DNA of 64,000 bases. Origin: JAGVJT01 sp964471225 (GTDB lineage: Bacteria > Pseudomonadota > Gammaproteobacteria > Legionellales > Legionellaceae). Position numbers and translations under genes: made by a program. Position 1 is the first letter of the stretch, and every line of letters begins with the position of its first letter. The stretch covers positions 1-64,000 of the forward strand of contig CAYYEZ010000027.1 in assembly GCA_964471225.1 (NCBI GenBank), given 5' to 3'. This document shows positions 60,378 through 64,000 of this stretch, in pieces. Below the pieces are notes generated by a model. It did no database searches, was not told the origin of the DNA, and saw nothing but the letters and a program-made list of their open reading frames with translations.

Positions 60378-61013
60378 ATGATGCTCAATGATGAAGAACA
60401 ACGTCATCAGCCAAGAGGTGTTGAACCGATGGCTTGTAGTCGTGTGCCACTCAAAGGCTACGGCGATTTCAAGATGACTGTCTTTCGACATCTGTTAGAT
60501 GGTACGGAGCATTTTATTCTTGAGAAACGACCGTTTAATGGCATCCCTCTTGTGCGAGTACATTCTGAATGTATCACTGGTGATTTATTTGGCTCTTTGA
60601 AATGTGACTGTGGACCTCAGTTGCATGAATCTTTAGCGCAGATTGCACGAGAAGGTGGTGTTTTAATTTATCTTCGTCAAGAAGGGCGGGGGATCGGTCT
60701 TGCTAATAAATTAAAAGCTTATGCTTTACAAGAGCAAGGATTTGATACGGTTCAGGCTAATCAAGAGTTAGGCCTGCCGGTAGATGGTCGAGATTATGAG
60801 GTTGCCTTTCAAATTCTTCAATATTTAGAGATTCATAGGATACGTCTTTTGACAAATAATCCTGAAAAAGTGGCTGCACTTTTAAACTTCGGTGTTGCGA
60901 TAGAAGAACGTATCGGCTTAGAAACTCCGCCTACGGAAGAAAATTTTGATTACTTAAAGGTCAAGCAAAAAAAACTTGGGCACATGCTGGCCTTGAATGG
61001 AGAAAAAGAATGA
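60378..61013 (+). CDS. ribA: GTP cyclohydrolase II
   Basis: RibA, about 211 residues, opens GTP to start riboflavin synthesis. Zinc ligands are in SECITGDLFGSLKCDCG (C65, C76, C78), and RQEGRGIGLANKLKAY is the GTP-binding/catalytic region. It is monofunctional: there is no N-terminal RibB (DHBP synthase) domain. GAGG lies 5 bases before the ATG at 60378. It overlaps ribH by 4 bases. Confidence 0.95.
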   Translation: MMLNDEEQRHQPRGVEPMACSRVPLKGYGDFKMTVFRHLLDGTEHFILEKRPFNGIPLVRVHSECITGDLFGSLKCDCGPQLHESLAQIAREGGVLIYLRQEGRGIGLANKLKAYALQEQGFDTVQANQELGLPVDGRDYEVAFQILQYLEIHRIRLLTNNPEKVAALLNFGVAIEERIGLETPPTEENFDYLKVKQKKLGHMLALNGEKE

Positions 61014-61477
61014 GTGTCGCACATTACGATGAAAACAATATACCATGCTCTTTCCCTATTGCATTGGTTGTCAGCTTGTTTAACCAAGATATTACGATGG
61101 CACTAAAGCAAGGTGCGTTAGAGCAACTCGCTGCCTATGGTTTTCAATCCAAAGATATCAAAGTGGTAGAGGTCCCTGGTGCGGTTGAAATTCCAATTAC
61201 AGCACAACGACTTGCAATGAAAGAAACTTATGGTGCAATTATTGCATTGGGAGCGGTGATTCGTGGCGAGACTAGCCATTACGAGTCTGTATGCGAAGTC
61301 GTTGCCGAAGGGTGTCTGCAAGTTTCGTTGACGTTTAACATCCCTGTAATTTTTGGGGTATTGACGACCGAAGATGAAGCTCAAGCTTGGGATAGGCTCG
61401 GTGGCTCACATGGACACAAAGGCCGAGATGCGGTGGATTGTGCAGTAACTATGTATCAAACATTAAAACATATTTAA
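61010..61477 (+). CDS. ribH: 6,7-dimethyl-8-ribityllumazine synthase
   Basis: RibH, 155 residues, the penultimate riboflavin enzyme. VPGAVEIP (56-63), GAVIRGETSHYE with the catalytic His (H90) and the C-terminal RLGGSHGHKGRDA are conserved. Translation is coupled to ribA. No riboflavin synthase (ribE/ribC) or nusB follows; pyrG is next after 15 bases. Confidence 0.95.
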   Translation: MSVAHYDENNIPCSFPIALVVSLFNQDITMALKQGALEQLAAYGFQSKDIKVVEVPGAVEIPITAQRLAMKETYGAIIALGAVIRGETSHYESVCEVVAEGCLQVSLTFNIPVIFGVLTTEDEAQAWDRLGGSHGHKGRDAVDCAVTMYQTLKHI

Positions 61478-61492
61478 TTTTATGGGTAAGTC

Positions 61493-63130
61493 ATGACGAA
61501 TTATATTTTTATCACCGGTGGTGTAGTTTCTTCTTTGGGGAAGGGAATCACTTCTGCATCATTGGCTGCGATTTTAGAGGCTCGAGGCTTACGGGTGACG
61601 TTAATTAAGCTCGACCCCTATATCAACGTTGATCCTGGAACGATGAGTCCTTTTCAACACGGTGAGGTTTTTGTAACGCAAGACGGCGCTGAAACAGATC
61701 TGGATTTGGGGCATTATGAGCGGTTTGTTCGGACAACAATGACTAAAAGAAATAATTTTACCACGGGTAAAATTTATGAAAATGTTATTAAAAAAGAGCG
61801 ACGCGGTGATTACCTGGGGGGCACAGTTCAGGTTATTCCTCACATTACAAATGAAATTCAAGAGTGTATCAAACGTGGCGCAGAAGGATTTGATGTGGCC
61901 ATGGTTGAAATTGGTGGTACAGTTGGTGATATCGAATCTTTGCCTTTTTTGGAGGCGATTCGACAAATGCGTATTGAATTGGGATCACAACGTGCGCTAT
62001 TTATACATTTGACTTTAGTGCCTTATATTCCAACTTCTGGTGAAATTAAGACTAAGCCTACACAACATTCTGTCAAAGAGTTACGCTCAATCGGGATACA
62101 GCCAGATGTTTTAATTTGCCGAAGCGATCGGGAATTGTCGACAAGTGATCGGGCTAAAATTGCGTTGTTTACCAATGTAGATAAAGAGGCTGTGATTGCA
62201 TTGCAAGATGCGAAAAGTATTTATCAGATTCCACTGATTCTACACGAGCAAGGTTTAGACGAAATTGTAGTGCGAAAATTAGGCATGTCGCTTAAGCCTG
62301 CCGATCTGACTGAGTGGCAGCAAGTGGTTGATGCACAACAACTTCAAAATTTAACAGTTAAAATTGGGATGGTTGGAAAGTATACTGAGCTGAGTGATGC
62401 CTACAAATCCTTAAATGAAGCGTTACTCCACGCAGGCATTCATACACAAACGCGTGTTGAGATTGTTTATATTGATGCGGAGTTAATCGAAGCTCAGGGT
62501 ACAGAATTACTGGCAACTGTCGATGCTTTACTTATCCCAGGTGGGTTTGGTGAGCGCGGTGTCGAAGGTAAAATTTTATCAATTCAATATGCACGTGAAC
62601 ATAGATTACCTTTCTTAGGCATTTGTTTAGGAATGCAAACAGCGGTGATTGAGTTTGCGCGTCATGTCGCAGCGCTTCATGATGCTAATTCTACAGAGTT
62701 TAATCAAGAAACGACTCATCCAGTGGTTGCTTTAATTAGTGAGTGGGTCGATGATGCGGGTGCTGTCAATTTACGTACAGAAGAGAGCGATTTAGGTGGC
62801 ACGATGCGTTTAGGTGCCCAGCCTTGTATCGTCGATGCAGGGACTTTGGCGGCAGAAGTTTATGGGGATACATGTATCGAACGTCATCGCCATCGATATG
62901 AGGTTAATCCGAAGTTCATTGACCTTTTAATAAACAAAGGACTGGTTGTTTCAGGACGCTCAAAAGATGCCGCTTTGGTTGAAATGATAGAATTGCCTCG
63001 TACTGCTCACCCTTGGTTTTTAGCATGCCAATTTCACCCAGAGTTTACGTCTACCCCGCGTGATGGTCATCCTTTATTTAAGGCGTTTATTCAGGCTGCA
63101 CGTACTCATCATCAACAGGATAAAGCATGA
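61493..63130 (+). CDS. pyrG: CTP synthase
   Basis: PyrG, 545 residues, converts UTP to CTP with glutamine. The N-terminal amidoligase begins YIFITGGVVSSLGKGI; the C-terminal glutaminase domain has the nucleophile in GICLGMQ and HPEF with the triad His and Glu. Full length. It overlaps kdsA by 4 bases, the common pyrG-kdsA pairing. Confidence 0.97.
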   Translation: MTNYIFITGGVVSSLGKGITSASLAAILEARGLRVTLIKLDPYINVDPGTMSPFQHGEVFVTQDGAETDLDLGHYERFVRTTMTKRNNFTTGKIYENVIKKERRGDYLGGTVQVIPHITNEIQECIKRGAEGFDVAMVEIGGTVGDIESLPFLEAIRQMRIELGSQRALFIHLTLVPYIPTSGEIKTKPTQHSVKELRSIGIQPDVLICRSDRELSTSDRAKIALFTNVDKEAVIALQDAKSIYQIPLILHEQGLDEIVVRKLGMSLKPADLTEWQQVVDAQQLQNLTVKIGMVGKYTELSDAYKSLNEALLHAGIHTQTRVEIVYIDAELIEAQGTELLATVDALLIPGGFGERGVEGKILSIQYAREHRLPFLGICLGMQTAVIEFARHVAALHDANSTEFNQETTHPVVALISEWVDDAGAVNLRTEESDLGGTMRLGAQPCIVDAGTLAAEVYGDTCIERHRHRYEVNPKFIDLLINKGLVVSGRSKDAALVEMIELPRTAHPWFLACQFHPEFTSTPRDGHPLFKAFIQAARTHHQQDKA

Positions 63131-63936
63131 AATTATGTGGATTTGAAGCATCAAGTGAAAGCCCGTTATTTTTAATCGCAGGCCCTTGTGTAATCGAAAG
63201 CGAAGCGTTGGCATTGGAAACCGCAGGATATTTAAAAGAAATCTGCGCATCATTGAATATTAATTTCATTTATAAATCTTCTTTTGACAAGGCCAATCGT
63301 TCCTCTGCGCACAGTTATCGTGGCCCTGGTTTTGAGCAGGGATTGATAATTCTTGAGAAAGTTAAATCACAAATCAACGTGCCTGTATTGACTGATGTGC
63401 ATGAAGATACACCCTTATTTGAAGTGGCTAGTGTGGTTGATGTGTTACAAACACCTGCTTTTTTGTGTCGTCAAACCAATTTTATTCAAAAAGTTGCGGC
63501 GATGAATAAGCCTGTGAATATCAAAAAAGGACAATTTTTGTCACCATGGGAAATGAAGCATGTGGTCGAAAAAGCGCGAGCTGTAGGAAATGACCAGATT
63601 ATGGTTTGTGAGCGGGGTGTGTCATTTGGATATAATAATTTGGTCTCAGATATGCGCTCGTTACATATTATGCGAGAAACAGGCTGTCCAGTTGTGTATG
63701 ATGCAACACATTCTGTACAGTTACCCGGTGGTTTGAATGGTGCTTCCGGTGGGCAGCGAGAGTTTATTCCAACACTTGCAAGGGCGGCGACTGCGGCGGG
63801 CATTGCTGGTATTTTTATGGAAACGCATCCTGAGCCTGAAAAAGCATTAAGCGATGGCCCTAACAGTTGGCCATTGGATCAAATGCGTGGTTTGCTCGAG
63901 CGATTGATAGCCATAGATAAAGTTGTAAAAATGTAA
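63127..63936 (+). CDS. kdsA: 3-deoxy-8-phosphooctulonate synthase, metal-dependent type
   Basis: KdsA, 269 residues, condenses phosphoenolpyruvate with arabinose-5-phosphate to Kdo-8-phosphate for LPS. The loop reads IAGPCVIES, with Cys at residue 21 where E. coli KdsA has Asn; with the His in DATHSVQLPGG, the Glu in METHPEP and the Asp in LSDGPNSWPLD, this completes the ligand set of the metal-dependent class. Enolase, the usual next gene, is absent; a probable ftsB begins 18 bases later. Confidence 0.95.
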   Translation: MKLCGFEASSESPLFLIAGPCVIESEALALETAGYLKEICASLNINFIYKSSFDKANRSSAHSYRGPGFEQGLIILEKVKSQINVPVLTDVHEDTPLFEVASVVDVLQTPAFLCRQTNFIQKVAAMNKPVNIKKGQFLSPWEMKHVVEKARAVGNDQIMVCERGVSFGYNNLVSDMRSLHIMRETGCPVVYDATHSVQLPGGLNGASGGQREFIPTLARAATAAGIAGIFMETHPEPEKALSDGPNSWPLDQMRGLLERLIAIDKVVKM

Positions 63937-63954
63937 ATGTAAAGGAGGAGTGCT

Positions 63955-64000
63955 GTGGGATATCGGTACTCGTTCATTTTACTCATACTCCTAAATATGT
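63955..64000 (+). CDS. Start of a probable FtsB-like membrane protein (partial)
   Basis: AAAGGAGG (63941-63948) is an excellent ribosome-binding site 6 bases before GTG at 63955; the 15 complete codons give a basic-aromatic start followed by a hydrophobic run (RYSFILLILLN). FtsB, a small single-span division protein, starts this way and often lies near kdsA in gammaproteobacteria, but only the N-terminus is visible. Confidence 0.45.
   Translation, partial: MGYRYSFILLILLNM

Noticed and set aside
1..64000. CRISPR arrays, insertion sequences, prophage, tRNA or rRNA genes
   Set aside because: No direct-repeat arrays, transposase or integrase genes, tRNA cloverleaf or rRNA-like stretches were seen; intergenic spaces are nearly all under 160 bases.

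Overview
The window looks like a chromosomal segment of a gammaproteobacterium of the Legionella/Coxiella type (order Legionellales, inferred). The DNA is moderately AT-rich and densely packed, with many 4-30 base overlaps between consecutive genes. Host-associated Legionellales traits include MFS carriers resembling the Legionella phagosomal (Pht) family, a stand-alone GspC, an OmpA-type lipoprotein resembling IcmN/DotK or CmpA, minC away from minDE, and a bam/lpx cluster without dxr. Several unrecognised or hydrolase-like genes have features expected of secreted effectors. No rRNA, tRNA, CRISPR, prophage or insertion sequence was seen, and no gene is visibly broken. No gene-free stretch exceeds 300 bases; the longest is 21178-21449.

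Layout. 1-554: tail of a dicarboxylate/amino acid:cation symporter. 547-4174: four overlapping genes (polyprenyl-phosphate sugar transferase, GtrA-like flippase, YdjC/NaxD-like deacetylase, ArnT-like transferase) that look like a lipid A aminosugar-modification operon. 4290-9285: mostly minus strand, with a CPBP protease, dapE-dapD, mutY and rpsT, plus plus-strand gspC and a Sel1-repeat lipoprotein. 9366-16660: GDSL hydrolase, Pht-like MFS carrier with deoB, a Zur/Fur regulator, hslVU and bamD. 16776-21177: queF, rdgC, wrbA-like, two tandem exonuclease III paralogues and rpmE. 21450-30955: malic enzyme, two more MFS carriers, dam with an OmpA lipoprotein, kup, a DUF1460 protein and an spmAB-like pair. 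31009-36693: RecB/AddA-like helicase-nuclease, TauE/SafE carrier and fadD, all minus strand.

36758-46489 mixes housekeeping genes (minC, lpxH, tsaD, plsY) with accessory ones: two unrecognised proteins, a GxSxG hydrolase with a strong promoter, an MMPL transporter, a small Cys-rich secreted protein and an outer-membrane barrel. 46631-50713 holds a ctp-type protease, envC and gpmI. 50783-57687 is the envelope cluster uppS-cdsA-rseP-bamA-skp-fabZ-lpxA, lacking dxr and lpxD. 57811-64000 contains bepA, ribD-ribA-ribH, pyrG-kdsA and the first codons of a probable ftsB.

The dominant theme is the cell envelope: lipid A and Kdo supply (lpxA, lpxH, kdsA), lipid A decoration (547-4174), the BAM machinery with its quality-control protease (bamA, bamD, skp, bepA), murein precursors and remodelling (dapDE, uppS, envC, ctp), and phospholipid synthesis (cdsA, plsY). 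Candidate host-interaction genes are inserted among these as single genes, not as an island.
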